Below are positions 1 through 6,508 of a stretch of DNA of 9,430 bases, piece by piece. A program made the position numbers and the translations under genes. The notes under the pieces are model-generated. The model saw only the letters and a program-made list of their open reading frames with translations, did no database searches and had not been told where the DNA came from. Where the stretch lies: positions 1 to 9,430 of the forward strand of contig SFJN01000100.1 in assembly GCA_004555055.1 (NCBI GenBank). The letters run 5' to 3'. This stretch comes from Bacteroidales bacterium (lineage in GTDB: Bacteria > Bacteroidota > Bacteroidia > Bacteroidales > Bacteroidaceae). The first letter of the stretch is position 1. The number at the start of each line of letters is the position of its first letter.

Positions 1-390
1 GCCCGATGGTCGGAACAATGTATATAAAAAACTACAATCACTACGCATCTGGTGCTCTATCCATGCATCATCAAAGAACTCTCCAATATTGTCAACATGT
101 TCATTGGCCTCTATAAAAACAGAGCCATTTGTCAAGGCACTGACGATATGAATGGTCTGACAAAAACAGCGATAGTCATATTCATTACTACCCACACATA
201 CCCGTATTTCATAACCATAATCTTCTTCGTAAACCTCTATTCCTCGAAGAGAATATTGCATCACACCGAATTTCAAACACGGAAATTCGTAGTTGGTTAC
301 TACAACACTCATGCCTTTCTCATCAAGAGAATCAAAGATTTCCTCAGGTCTAATTCTTCTTTGGGTCTTTACATTTACACAGATACTCAT
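1..390 (-). CDS. Unrecognised protein, N-terminal 130 residues, 3' end beyond window
   Basis: Reading the minus strand from an ATG at 390-388 gives 130 codons without a stop, exactly up to base 1, so the gene continues past the left edge. The protein starts MSICVNVKTQRRIRPEE and is rich in acidic and aromatic residues, with no signal peptide, membrane segment or repeat. It looks like a compact soluble alpha/beta protein. I do not recognise the family and assign no function. The start is supported by the A-rich stretch just upstream (GAAAAAATAAAGCT before the ATG), usual for Bacteroidetes, and by a good promoter about 115 bp further upstream on the same strand. Base composition is clearly more AT-rich than the genes to the right, which may mean separate ancestry. 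The opposite strand also has an open frame (52-420), but its composition is poor and it lacks a promoter. Confidence 0.72.
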   Translation of the reverse strand, partial: MSICVNVKTQRRIRPEEIFDSLDEKGMSVVVTNYEFPCLKFGVMQYSLRGIEVYEEDYGYEIRVCVGSNEYDYRCFCQTIHIVSALTNGSVFIEANEHVDNIGEFFDDAWIEHQMRSDCSFLYTLFRPSG

Positions 391-506
391 AGCTTTATTT
401 TTTCAACAGAGACTAACTAATAAGTGAGAGCAATATTTCTTAGGCTGCAGGTTCAGTTCCTCTCTCTTCATTTTCCATTCTGGCAACCATCAATGCGCTT
501 TTGCGG

Positions 507-537
507 CAAAAATACAAAAAAATGTCGGCCTTACAAA
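507..537 (-). promoter_or_regulatory. Bacteroidetes-type promoter for the left-edge gene
   Basis: On the minus strand TTTG (537-534) is followed by a 19-nt spacer and TATTTTTG (514-507). Both boxes and the spacing fit the Bacteroidetes primary sigma factor consensus (-33 TTTG, 19-21 nt, -7 TAnnTTTG). Transcription would begin near base 500, giving a leader of about 110 nt before the ATG at 390. That leader contains a 16-codon ORF (490-440, MVARMENEERGTEPAA then stop), which may be chance. Confidence 0.6.
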
Positions 538-639
538 ATATAAAACTTTAATTTGCAGATTATATGGGTCCTGTGTGATGATTTAGGCGAAACAGAGCTG
601 AGGAACGAAACATGCGCAATGAGAGCTCAATCTTTGCAA

Positions 640-802
640 CCGACGACAAACCGAAAGGAGAGCCCAAGCTTGGACTATCCCGAGTCGCGAACCGACGACA
701 AACCGAATGGAGAGTGCAAGCTTGCTGGGTCTATCCTGAGGTGCGAACCGATGGAGCAGCGAGAGCAGAGCCAAGCTTGCTTGAGCTATGCCGAGTCGCG
801 AC
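640..802 (+). repeat. Three imperfect 52-56 bp tandem repeat units
   Basis: Units run at about 640-691, 692-747 and 748-802. Units 1 and 2 both begin with the 16-mer CCGACGACAAACCGAA. Every unit carries AAGCTT (666-671, 718-723, 773-778, so steps of 52 and 55 bp) followed by a CTATsCyGAGkyGCGA-like end. The core in unit 2 is the perfect palindrome GCAAGCTTGC (716-725). Bases 588-639 may be a more decayed unit. Open frames cross the repeats on both strands, but they only reflect the absence of stops in the unit. No spacer-repeat alternation is present, so it is not a CRISPR. Repeats of this general look are common between genes in Prevotella and relatives as far as I recall; their role is unknown to me. 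Confidence 0.75.
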
Positions 803-970
803 AGAGGAAGACGAAGTGCAAGGAGGAAGACTTGTCAAGCAAATTTATGGAACATCCCTTAAATTTATAGATTACCCATATATTCTGAAATAGTTCCGAC
901 AGAGACAGACAACCGTCGCCTGCCCTCAGAGAATGTCCGAATTTTACAACCTTGCGACTCAGGCATGACG
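803..970. other. Gene-free stretch between repeats and promoter
   Basis: No gene is supported here. The nonamer GAGGAAGAC occurs twice (804-812 and 823-831), perhaps a decayed extension of the tandem repeats. The octamer AAATTTAT occurs twice (841-848 and 861-868) in an AT-rich patch that interrupts the GC-richer surroundings. Confidence 0.5.
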
Positions 971-978
971 TAACTTTG
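971..978 (+). promoter_or_regulatory. -7 promoter box for the DinB-GNAT-CAT operon
   Basis: TAACTTTG matches the Bacteroidetes -7 consensus TAnnTTTG and is followed by CGCC, a common extension in this phylum. No good -33 TTTG lies 19-21 nt upstream (the nearest T-rich box, TTTT at 942-945, is 25 nt away), so the promoter is weak or activator-dependent if real. The leader to the ATG at 1043 would be about 55 nt and contains a short imperfect inverted repeat (CTTTG 974-978 with CAAAG 1001-1005, enclosing GCCG/CGGC). Confidence 0.45.
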
Positions 979-1042
979 CGCCGCCTTCGACGGCAATGCA
1001 CAAAGGAAACGCCATCACGTCACACCCAAAGACTCTACAGCA

Positions 1043-1561
1043 ATGAATCACTTCGCACACATCATCACGGACATCCTCAACACCGTAGAGGTGGAGGAAA
1101 AATTCCTCCGTTCCCTGACGGAAGAAACCATCACCACACGCTTTAACTGCCAGCAACGCAACATAAAGATGCTCATCGGGCATCTCATCGACTCGGCAAG
1201 CAACAACCACCAGCGGATGGTACGTCTGCAATATGCCCCACGCTGCGGACATTCCATGCCCGGTACGGAAATGGGCATGCTCGTATTTCCCGACTACACA
1301 CAGGACAACGACCTTTGGATACGCCTTCAGGACTATGGGCACGAAGACTGGGAAAACCTGCTCGGACTGTGGAAACACTACTACCTGCATATCGCACAGG
1401 TGATACAGGCGGTCGACGCACGCACACTCGGCAACTACTGGACCGACTATGAAGGGAACAGGGTGACGTTACGGCAGATGATTGAAGGGTTTACCGTGCA
1501 TCTGCACCTACACCTCGGACAGATACACGAACTGGCGAAAGAAGACTGCGGAACCTGTTAG
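1043..1561 (+). CDS. DinB family protein
   Basis: This 172-aa protein has the DinB/YfiT four-helix-bundle pattern. The helix-2 signature GHLIDSASNNHQR (46-58) carries the first metal-binding histidine (H47). The C-terminal signature VHLHLHLGQIHEL (152-164) carries the others, most likely H153 and H157. Family members bind a divalent metal and many are thiol-dependent S-transferases (bacillithiol, mycothiol or glutathione) acting on toxic electrophiles; the substrate here cannot be read. Length is normal for the family. No signal peptide or membrane segment is seen, so it should be cytoplasmic. The ATG at 1043 follows a short leader after the -7 box at 971. The gene is first in a three-gene set; the next gene starts 36 bp after its stop. 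Confidence 0.85.
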   Translation: MNHFAHIITDILNTVEVEEKFLRSLTEETITTRFNCQQRNIKMLIGHLIDSASNNHQRMVRLQYAPRCGHSMPGTEMGMLVFPDYTQDNDLWIRLQDYGHEDWENLLGLWKHYYLHIAQVIQAVDARTLGNYWTDYEGNRVTLRQMIEGFTVHLHLHLGQIHELAKEDCGTC

Positions 1562-1597
1562 AGGGAGGACAAATATAATAAGCTACACAACCATACG

Positions 1598-2134
1598 ATG
1601 GAAACAGAAAGAATCAAACTGCGCAGATGGCGGGACAGCGATGCCGAAGCGCTTTTCAAATATGCCTCCGACCCTGACGTAGGGCCCCGCGCCGGATGGC
1701 CGGCACACCGGACCGTTGAGGAAAGTCTGGAGATTATCCGCACCGTCTTTCACAACGACTGCACATGGGCCATCGTGCTCAAGGAAACGGACGAGCCCAT
1801 CGGAGCAATGGGATACTTCACCAAGGACACGAGCAATATCCCCATCGGAGACAACGACTGCGAGGTGGGATATTGGGTCGGGAAACCTTATTGGAACCGG
1901 GGAATTTGCACCGAGGCCCTCACACTGATGCTCGACTACTGCATCAACGTGAAGCACTTCAGCCTGATCTGGGCCGACCACTTCACAGGGAACCAGGCGT
2001 CAGGACGTGTGATGGAGAAATGCGGATTCCACGACACCGGACTCCTCAACCGCTGCAGCAACCTCACAGGAGGCGACAAGGACATGGTGCGCATATACAG
2101 GACCGACGGTTTCCGGCCGCAGGAGGAAAGCTGA
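1598..2134 (+). CDS. GNAT family N-acetyltransferase, RimJ/RimL type
   Basis: This 178-aa protein opens with METERIKLRRWRDSDAEAL, the usual start of RimJ/RimL-like acetyltransferases. The acetyl-CoA pyrophosphate-binding loop is seen as YWNRGICTEAL (98-108), preceded by the strand CEVGYWV (88-94). The late motif GNQASGRVMEKCGF (131-144) is the common N-x-x-S-x-R-V-x-E-K-x-G-F pattern of this family. It should transfer an acetyl group from acetyl-CoA to an amine: a protein N-terminus, a small molecule or an aminoglycoside-like compound. The sequence does not decide among these. Length is typical and the protein is cytoplasmic. It lies 36 bp after the DinB gene and 46 bp before the CAT-like gene, so co-transcription is likely. 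The A-rich AAATATAATAAG about 20 bp upstream of the ATG supports the start. Confidence 0.88.
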   Translation: METERIKLRRWRDSDAEALFKYASDPDVGPRAGWPAHRTVEESLEIIRTVFHNDCTWAIVLKETDEPIGAMGYFTKDTSNIPIGDNDCEVGYWVGKPYWNRGICTEALTLMLDYCINVKHFSLIWADHFTGNQASGRVMEKCGFHDTGLLNRCSNLTGGDKDMVRIYRTDGFRPQEES

Positions 2135-2180
2135 CTTTCAAAGCAAAACCGAGTTGCGACAAAACAATTCCAAGTCAACC

Positions 2181-2798
2181 ATGAAGACAGCTATAGACCC
2201 TCAGGAAACATCACGCGGAGATGCATTCAGCCTATGGATGTCATCGCCCATGCCCATGGTGACACTGGTGAAGACCATCGACGTCACCCATGCCATAAAG
2301 TTCGACCGAAAGCACGCCATAGGCTTCAACATGCTCCTGTGCTGGTGCATCGCCAAGGCGGCAAGCTCCTTCAGGGAGTTCTACATGCTCCCCGAAAACG
2401 GCACGTTGTTTCGATACGACGGACTGGCTGTGAACGTCATCGTCAACAACGCAAAGGGAGGCATCAGTTCGTGCGACATTGCCTACGACGGCGACTTCCA
2501 GGCTTTTGCCCAGGACTATCTCCGCCTTACCCGTCAGGCAGCCCTGGATTGCAGGAGCACCTTCATCGAAGACCGCATGGTCATCGGCACATCGGCCATG
2601 ATACAGACAGAACTCGACTGCATCGTCAACCAATATACAGACAAGTTCTGCAACCCGATGGTCATGTGGGGACGCTACCGCAAAGGATGGTTCAGAACCA
2701 CCCTCCCTGTCTCCTTCCAGTTCCACCACGTACAGATGGACGGTGGACACGCCGCCACGTTCCTCGAGGCCCTGCAGAGGACACTCAATGCCCTTTAG
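2181..2798 (+). CDS. Chloramphenicol acetyltransferase-like (CatA-like) O-acyltransferase
   Basis: With the ATG at 2181 this is a 205-aa protein, close to the length of type A chloramphenicol acetyltransferases (about 210-220 aa). The active-site signature is present near the C-terminus: SFQFHHVQMDGGH (178-190), where H183 is the expected catalytic histidine and D187 the structural aspartate of the HHxxxDG motif. The N-terminus (IDPQETSRGDAFSLW) corresponds to the ID-x5-R-x3-F start of CAT. The family forms trimers and uses acetyl-CoA to acylate hydroxyl groups. The middle of the protein diverges from classical CAT, so the substrate may not be chloramphenicol. A TTG 27 bp upstream (2154) is in frame, but the ATG keeps normal CAT length and follows the A-rich AAAACAATTCCAAG. 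It is last in the operon, and a terminator-like hairpin lies about 220 bp downstream. Confidence 0.85.
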   Translation: MKTAIDPQETSRGDAFSLWMSSPMPMVTLVKTIDVTHAIKFDRKHAIGFNMLLCWCIAKAASSFREFYMLPENGTLFRYDGLAVNVIVNNAKGGISSCDIAYDGDFQAFAQDYLRLTRQAALDCRSTFIEDRMVIGTSAMIQTELDCIVNQYTDKFCNPMVMWGRYRKGWFRTTLPVSFQFHHVQMDGGHAATFLEALQRTLNAL

Positions 2799-2800
2799 GA

Positions 2801-2860
2801 CTCAAGTCTGAAGCTTGCAAGCACTACCCTACCCCATTCGGTTCCATCCACGGAGCCCCT
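2801..2860 (-). repeat. Degenerate inverted copy of the upstream AAGCTT repeat
   Basis: AAGCTTGCA (2811-2819) and CCATTCGGTT (2834-2843) are exact reverse complements of TGCAAGCTT (715-723) and AACCGAATGG (701-710) in the tandem repeat upstream. They occur in the order expected for a single unit in opposite orientation, with spacing closest to unit 3. A perfect palindrome GCTTGCAAGC lies at 2813-2822. The rest of the unit is too decayed to align by eye. Confidence 0.45.
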
Positions 2861-3014
2861 GCCGCACGCCACCCCTCCATCTTGCTTTTGAAGACTGGAA
2901 AACGGTGCTCTGAGTGGCAGTGTGCAACGGTCGACAGGCTCAAAATTTAACATGCATTAACTATTCGCTCACCGCAGATAATGGGCTGAGAAGGCCCTCG
3001 AAACCCACCGGCAT

Positions 3015-3058
3015 AAGGGTCGTTCCGAAATATTGCAAAATCCGGAACGGCCCTTTTT
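3015..3058 (+). terminator. Rho-independent terminator-like hairpin
   Basis: AAGGGTCGTTCCG (3015-3027) pairs with CGGAACGGCCCTT (3043-3055) over 13 bp with a single G-U wobble. The loop is 15 nt and a run of five T (3054-3058) begins at the stem end. It lies about 220 bp after the CAT-like gene with no gene between, so it can end that operon. It also forms the left border of a larger cluster of inverted repeats. Confidence 0.6.
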
Positions 3059-3064
3059 GCGGAC

Positions 3065-3310
3065 TTTTCCGCCGGAAAAATGGAAACATCGGACTTCTTC
3101 GAGGCAAAGTACCGAGGTTTTACCCTAAAAGTACGGATGTTTCTCTCAAGGAAGTCCGATGTTTTTCGTCGAAAACAAGGCGTAAAAACAGTTCTTTTCC
3201 CACGTTTTGGGGCATTTTCGCGGCATTTCTCGTCCCGAAGTGCGGTCGTCATACCCCAAAACGACGGAAGGAAGAGTTTCGGAGTGGGCTGAAATGGCCG
3301 CGAAAACGCC
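3065..3310. repeat. Cluster of nested and overlapping inverted repeats
   Basis: No gene is supported, although both strands lack stops over most of it. Inverted repeats seen are: TTTTCCG/CGGAAAA (3065-3071, 3073-3079); a perfect 14-bp pair AAACATCGGACTTC/GAAGTCCGATGTTT (3084-3097, 3151-3164) enclosing TTTTACCCTAAAA (3118-3130); CGTTTTGGGGCAT/ATACCCCAAAACG (3203-3215, 3251-3263; 12 of 13 plus a wobble); and a roughly 19-bp pair, 3211-3229 with 3291-3310 (one mismatch, one bulge). The last two share bases 3211-3215 and would cross, so they are alternatives or a pseudoknot. This may be a structured RNA, a folded mobile-repeat remnant, or a regulatory region. Confidence 0.6.
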
Positions 3311-3338
3311 GAAATCCACGCTGGAAAGGTCGCCAAAC

Positions 3339-3392
3339 CTTGTCAAAATAATTCTAGATGTTTGTATATTTTTAACATTTTGACAAGCATCT
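3339..3392 (+). promoter_or_regulatory. Two competing stems, terminator/antiterminator-like
   Basis: CTTGTCAAAAT (3339-3349) is a perfect 11-bp inverted match to ATTTTGACAAG (3377-3387). AGATGTTTGT (3356-3365) pairs with ACAAGCATCT (3383-3392) over 10 bp with one G-U wobble, and TTTT follows from 3392. Both stems use 3383-3387, so only one can form. The second stem looks like an AT-rich terminator. No leader gene is visible, so a regulatory role is inference only. Confidence 0.35.
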
Positions 3393-3720
3393 TTTCGGGT
3401 ATATTGGGGAGGAGTGTGCAATCGCTCCGGAGGCATGGTGTTCCGCATATTCTGCATGCATACGGCATCGTGTCAGTGCCCCCTTGAAGCCCCCTTGTAC
3501 ACACCTCGCACCTCCCATCGAAACCGAGGAAAAGAAAGCCTGGCTTCCCTCGGAGGAGAGAATTCTATGGTGAAACACCAATGTAAATACCATTGGAACT
3601 CCAGTCAAAGAACATGAATTTTGCCATTTTCGCACATTCAAAACAAAGGATTCGCAGGTATTTTGCCTCCGTTTTCAACGGTTTGCGCGGACACTTCTTT
3701 TCCTGCCCCACGAAATTGCC
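3393..3720. other. Gene-free stretch upstream of lemA promoter
   Basis: No convincing gene. It holds small palindromes: CCGAGG/CCTCGG (3522-3527 with 3548-3553) enclosing AAGCC-T-GGCTT; CCAATG/CATTGG (3578-3583, 3591-3596); and CCGTT-TTC-AACGG (3669-3681). The nonamer GCCCCCTTG occurs twice (3478-3486 and 3489-3497). The lemA reading frame stays open back to 3593, but the predicted residues before 3857 are not LemA-like. Confidence 0.5.
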
Positions 3721-3728
3721 TATATTTG
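3698..3728 (+). promoter_or_regulatory. Promoter for the lemA operon
   Basis: TATATTTG (3721-3728) is an exact match to the Bacteroidetes -7 box TAnnTTTG and is followed by CA. TTTT (3698-3701), 19 nt upstream, is an imperfect -33 box. Transcription would begin around 3733, about 125 nt before the preferred lemA start. This argues against the longer in-frame starts at 3593 and 3614. Confidence 0.55.
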
Positions 3729-3856
3729 CAGAGAGGTTGGAGAACTCCATTCACCACGGCCGGGTGGAAGTTCGAACGAACGAAACCATGTCGGGAAAAA
3801 TGAAATGCCCCCAATATACATTGAACACTACACAACAGATACAAACTAAAGAAACT

Positions 3857-4609
3857 ATGGCAAATTTGTTAGACGAAACCTCAGGCCCTGTGAACGACAA
3901 CGGCCGTGACGTACATGTGATTGACCGACAGCTGCCGGTGACCGTCGGCTTTGGCTCCACACTGTTTGAAATTGCACTCTGGGTGGCCATTCCCATCCTG
4001 GTGCTGCTGTATGTATTTCTCTTCGGTTCCACGTTGGAGAACCGCGCCCTGGTGGCTGTCGTAGGGTGTGCAGGCGGTGTATTGCCGGGCGTAATCTTCA
4101 TTTTCATGAAAATTTCTGCACGCAACTACTTCCAGCAACTTGAACAGCGCATCCAGGCCGAGGCCTCGAACATCGACAACTTCCTTGAACAGAGGGTGCA
4201 GATCTTGCAGAATGTGGTGGGCATCGTCGAACGTGCCATCGAACTGGACAAGGACGTGATGAAGTCCGTGGCGGCCTTCCGCAGCGGCGCCGGAGTGAAC
4301 GAGCAGAACCGCAATGCCGTAAATGCCCAGGTTGACACCGCCTTCGGACGCCTTTTCCCGCAGGTGGAGGCCTATCCGGAACTGAAGGCCCACAACGCCA
4401 TTGCCGATGCCATGCAACAGAACAACTACCTGCAGCGCGAGATTACCGCTGCACGTACCGTCTACAACAGCAGGGTGACGCAGTGGAACACCGACATTTT
4501 TTCCTGGCCTACAAAAATGATTGTTGCTGCACGACAGGGCTACACCACACGCATCCCGTTCACCGCATCTAAGGAGACACGCGAGGCCGCCCGCAGCAAG
4601 TTCTTCTGA
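3857..4609 (+). CDS. lemA: LemA family membrane protein
   Basis: With the ATG at 3857 this is a 250-aa protein. Two hydrophobic segments (about 35-57 and 66-84) precede a helical LemA domain (about 90-225). Family marks are: an N-terminal helix with EASNIDNFLEQRVQILQNVV (102-121), equivalent to the usual LemA W-x-D-I-x-x-x-L-x-R-R-x-x-L-I-P-N-L-V stretch; FGRLFPQVEAYPELKA (163-178); and ITAARTVYNSRVTQWNTDI (196-214), then the FSWPTKMI end (215-222). Ordinary LemA proteins have one N-terminal membrane helix; this one has two and a basic tail. The biochemical role of LemA is unknown. The A-rich AACTAAAGAAACT before the ATG and the promoter at 3721 support this start over the in-frame ATGs upstream at 3614 and 3788. 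The next gene follows 55 bp after the stop. Confidence 0.85.
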   Translation: MANLLDETSGPVNDNGRDVHVIDRQLPVTVGFGSTLFEIALWVAIPILVLLYVFLFGSTLENRALVAVVGCAGGVLPGVIFIFMKISARNYFQQLEQRIQAEASNIDNFLEQRVQILQNVVGIVERAIELDKDVMKSVAAFRSGAGVNEQNRNAVNAQVDTAFGRLFPQVEAYPELKAHNAIADAMQQNNYLQREITAARTVYNSRVTQWNTDIFSWPTKMIVAARQGYTTRIPFTASKETREAARSKFF

Positions 4610-4664
4610 ATCCGGAACATCACCATTTTTCCATTAGAGTTTCTCCCATTTGGGATTTGATATT

Positions 4665-6419
4665 ATGATGCAGGACATATACGATCCGCTGACAGAATAT
4701 CTCAACGTTTTCCGCGACCGCTTTGCAGATGTGGCACACGAAACGTTTGCCCAATTGGCACAGGAGGCACAGGTAGACCTCGAAGCCAACAGGACCACAT
4801 GCCAGCAACTGTATGACACGCAGGAAAACCTGGCGTCCGCAAAGTCGAGCCTCACCAGATGGACCATCCTCTGCATCGTGATGTGGCTTGGCGTCGTGGC
4901 AGGTGCCGGAACCTTGATCTACCATTTCGCATATACGATACAGGGCTTCGAAAAGTGGATGATTGCGACCACACTCATGGCAGTAGGCACTGCCCTGCTC
5001 CTGCTCATCCTGCTCGTGCATCCCAAGGCAGCGAAACTGGAGGCGCAATGCAAGGGACTGGAGGAAACGGCCGACGGACTGGAGCAAACAGCCTGGCAAC
5101 AGATGGAACCGCTGAACAGGCTGTACGATTGGGACGTGCTGACACGCATGATGTCGGCAACCGTTCCGCGTCTGGAGTTCGACCCCTATTTCACCACCCA
5201 GCGGCTGGCAGACCTCAAAGAGGTATACGGATGGGACGACTCGTTCAACACCGAACGGTCGGTCATCTACTCCCACTCCGGACTGATAAACGGCAACCCC
5301 TTCATCATATGCCGGACAAGAAAAATGGAAATGGGGAGCAAAACCTACCATGGGTCGAAAACCATACACTGGACCACACGCGAACGTGGCACCGACGGCA
5401 AATACCACAACGTACAGCACTCCCAAGTGCTGACGGCAAGCGTCACCGCACCCTACCCCCAATACCACGAAAAGACACGCCTCATCTATGGCAATACGGC
5501 AGCCCCTGACCTCACCTTCAACCGCCTGCAGAGCGGACTGGCAGGGCACGAAGGGTCGCTGGAGTTCAAGATGCGCCGAAACAAACTGCGCCGCAAGTCG
5601 CGCGACCTTGAAAACTCCGACTACGCCATGATGACGAACGAGGACTTCGAAACGGCGTTCGACACCAGCGACCGGAACGACAACCAGCAGTTTGCACTGC
5701 TCTTTACGCCCCTTGCACAGGACAGCATGATGAAAGTGCTGAAAGACGACGAGGCGGGATATGGCGACGACTTCGACTTCCACAAACAGAAGATGATAAA
5801 CACCGTCATCTCAAACCATATGCAGGAACTGGACCTCGACATGAATCCTGCACAATACCGAAGTTTCGACTACGAACAGGCAGAAAAGGACTTCTACAAA
5901 ATCAACTCCAACCTGTTCCGTGCCATATACTTTGCCCTTGCTCCCTTGCTGTGTATCCCGATGTACCAGCAGATACGTTCGCAGAAAGACATCTATGGGC
6001 ACGACATGCCGCAGCGCAGCGCATTCTGGGAGCACGAGGCATTGGCGAACTTCTGGGGACAGGACCGGTTCATGCATCCCGACTGCGTGACCACCTGCAT
6101 ACTGAAGACCGAACAACACACGGGCCATGGCGGCAACTCCTGGCTGAAGGTCTATGCCCACGGATACAAGACGAGGCAACGCGTGACATACGTCAGCAGG
6201 TTCGGCGGCGACGGAAGGTGGCACAAGGTGCCGGTGATGTGGGACGAATACATTGAGGTGACCGGAACCGGAAGAATCGACATGAGCGAGGACAACAGCA
6301 ATGCCACGGAACAGGCCACGTCACAATCGCAGCGCCTGCAACACATCCACGGATTCCTCGACAAGGAAAACCTCACACTCTACAGAAGACACATCGCATC
6401 GAAGGTGGTGGAGAAATAA
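4665..6419 (+). CDS. Large membrane protein of unknown function, LemA partner
   Basis: From the ATG at 4665 (or 4668) this is a 584-aa protein. A helical N-terminus (1-65) is followed by two membrane segments (about 66-92 and 98-118) and then a likely coiled coil (120-150). The long C-terminal part, probably cytoplasmic, has a beta-rich region with FIICRTRKMEMGSKTYHG (213-230), an FALLFTPLAQDSMMKVL patch (343-359) and a third hydrophobic stretch (about 417-434). I see no catalytic motif. The layout, two membrane helices and a large soluble tail directly after lemA, recalls large membrane proteins encoded beside lemA in other bacteria, but I cannot name the family. A TTG 15 bp upstream is in frame but unlikely. 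A small hairpin, TCCCA-TT-TGGGA (4644-4655), sits just before the start. The very long open frame and even composition make it a real gene. Confidence 0.85.
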   Translation: MMQDIYDPLTEYLNVFRDRFADVAHETFAQLAQEAQVDLEANRTTCQQLYDTQENLASAKSSLTRWTILCIVMWLGVVAGAGTLIYHFAYTIQGFEKWMIATTLMAVGTALLLLILLVHPKAAKLEAQCKGLEETADGLEQTAWQQMEPLNRLYDWDVLTRMMSATVPRLEFDPYFTTQRLADLKEVYGWDDSFNTERSVIYSHSGLINGNPFIICRTRKMEMGSKTYHGSKTIHWTTRERGTDGKYHNVQHSQVLTASVTAPYPQYHEKTRLIYGNTAAPDLTFNRLQSGLAGHEGSLEFKMRRNKLRRKSRDLENSDYAMMTNEDFETAFDTSDRNDNQQFALLFTPLAQDSMMKVLKDDEAGYGDDFDFHKQKMINTVISNHMQELDLDMNPAQYRSFDYEQAEKDFYKINSNLFRAIYFALAPLLCIPMYQQIRSQKDIYGHDMPQRSAFWEHEALANFWGQDRFMHPDCVTTCILKTEQHTGHGGNSWLKVYAHGYKTRQRVTYVSRFGGDGRWHKVPVMWDEYIEVTGTGRIDMSEDNSNATEQATSQSQRLQHIHGFLDKENLTLYRRHIASKVVEK

Positions 6420-6508
6420 CGGCAAACGCCGGGTACACGACATCGCAAAGATATACTACTGAGGGAGGGCATAAACACACTCCCCGAAAAATTCATACAG
6501 GAAAAAAT

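Noticed and set aside
52..420. 122-aa plus-strand ORF
   Set aside because: It is antisense to the better-supported minus-strand gene, lacks a promoter or plausible start context, and has an erratic composition.
640..802. Possible CRISPR array
   Set aside because: Units are contiguous and degenerate, with no constant repeat alternating with unique spacers and no cas gene in the window.
553..893. ORFs of 105 and 93 aa through the tandem repeat
   Set aside because: They only translate the repeat units in different frames and show no protein-like pattern or start signal.
2154..2180. TTG start for the CAT-like gene
   Set aside because: The ATG at 2181 gives the usual CAT N-terminus and length; the nine extra residues match nothing in the family.
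2914..3351. 145-aa plus-strand ORF, with a 129-aa ORF antisense (2947-3336)
   Set aside because: Both frames lie over the inverted-repeat cluster. The products are very rich in R, K and F with no fold-like pattern, and two overlapping antisense frames are best explained by a lack of stop codons.
4620..5783. 387-aa minus-strand ORF
   Set aside because: Antisense to the 584-aa membrane protein; rich in V, C, H and G as expected from the shadow of a GC-rich gene.
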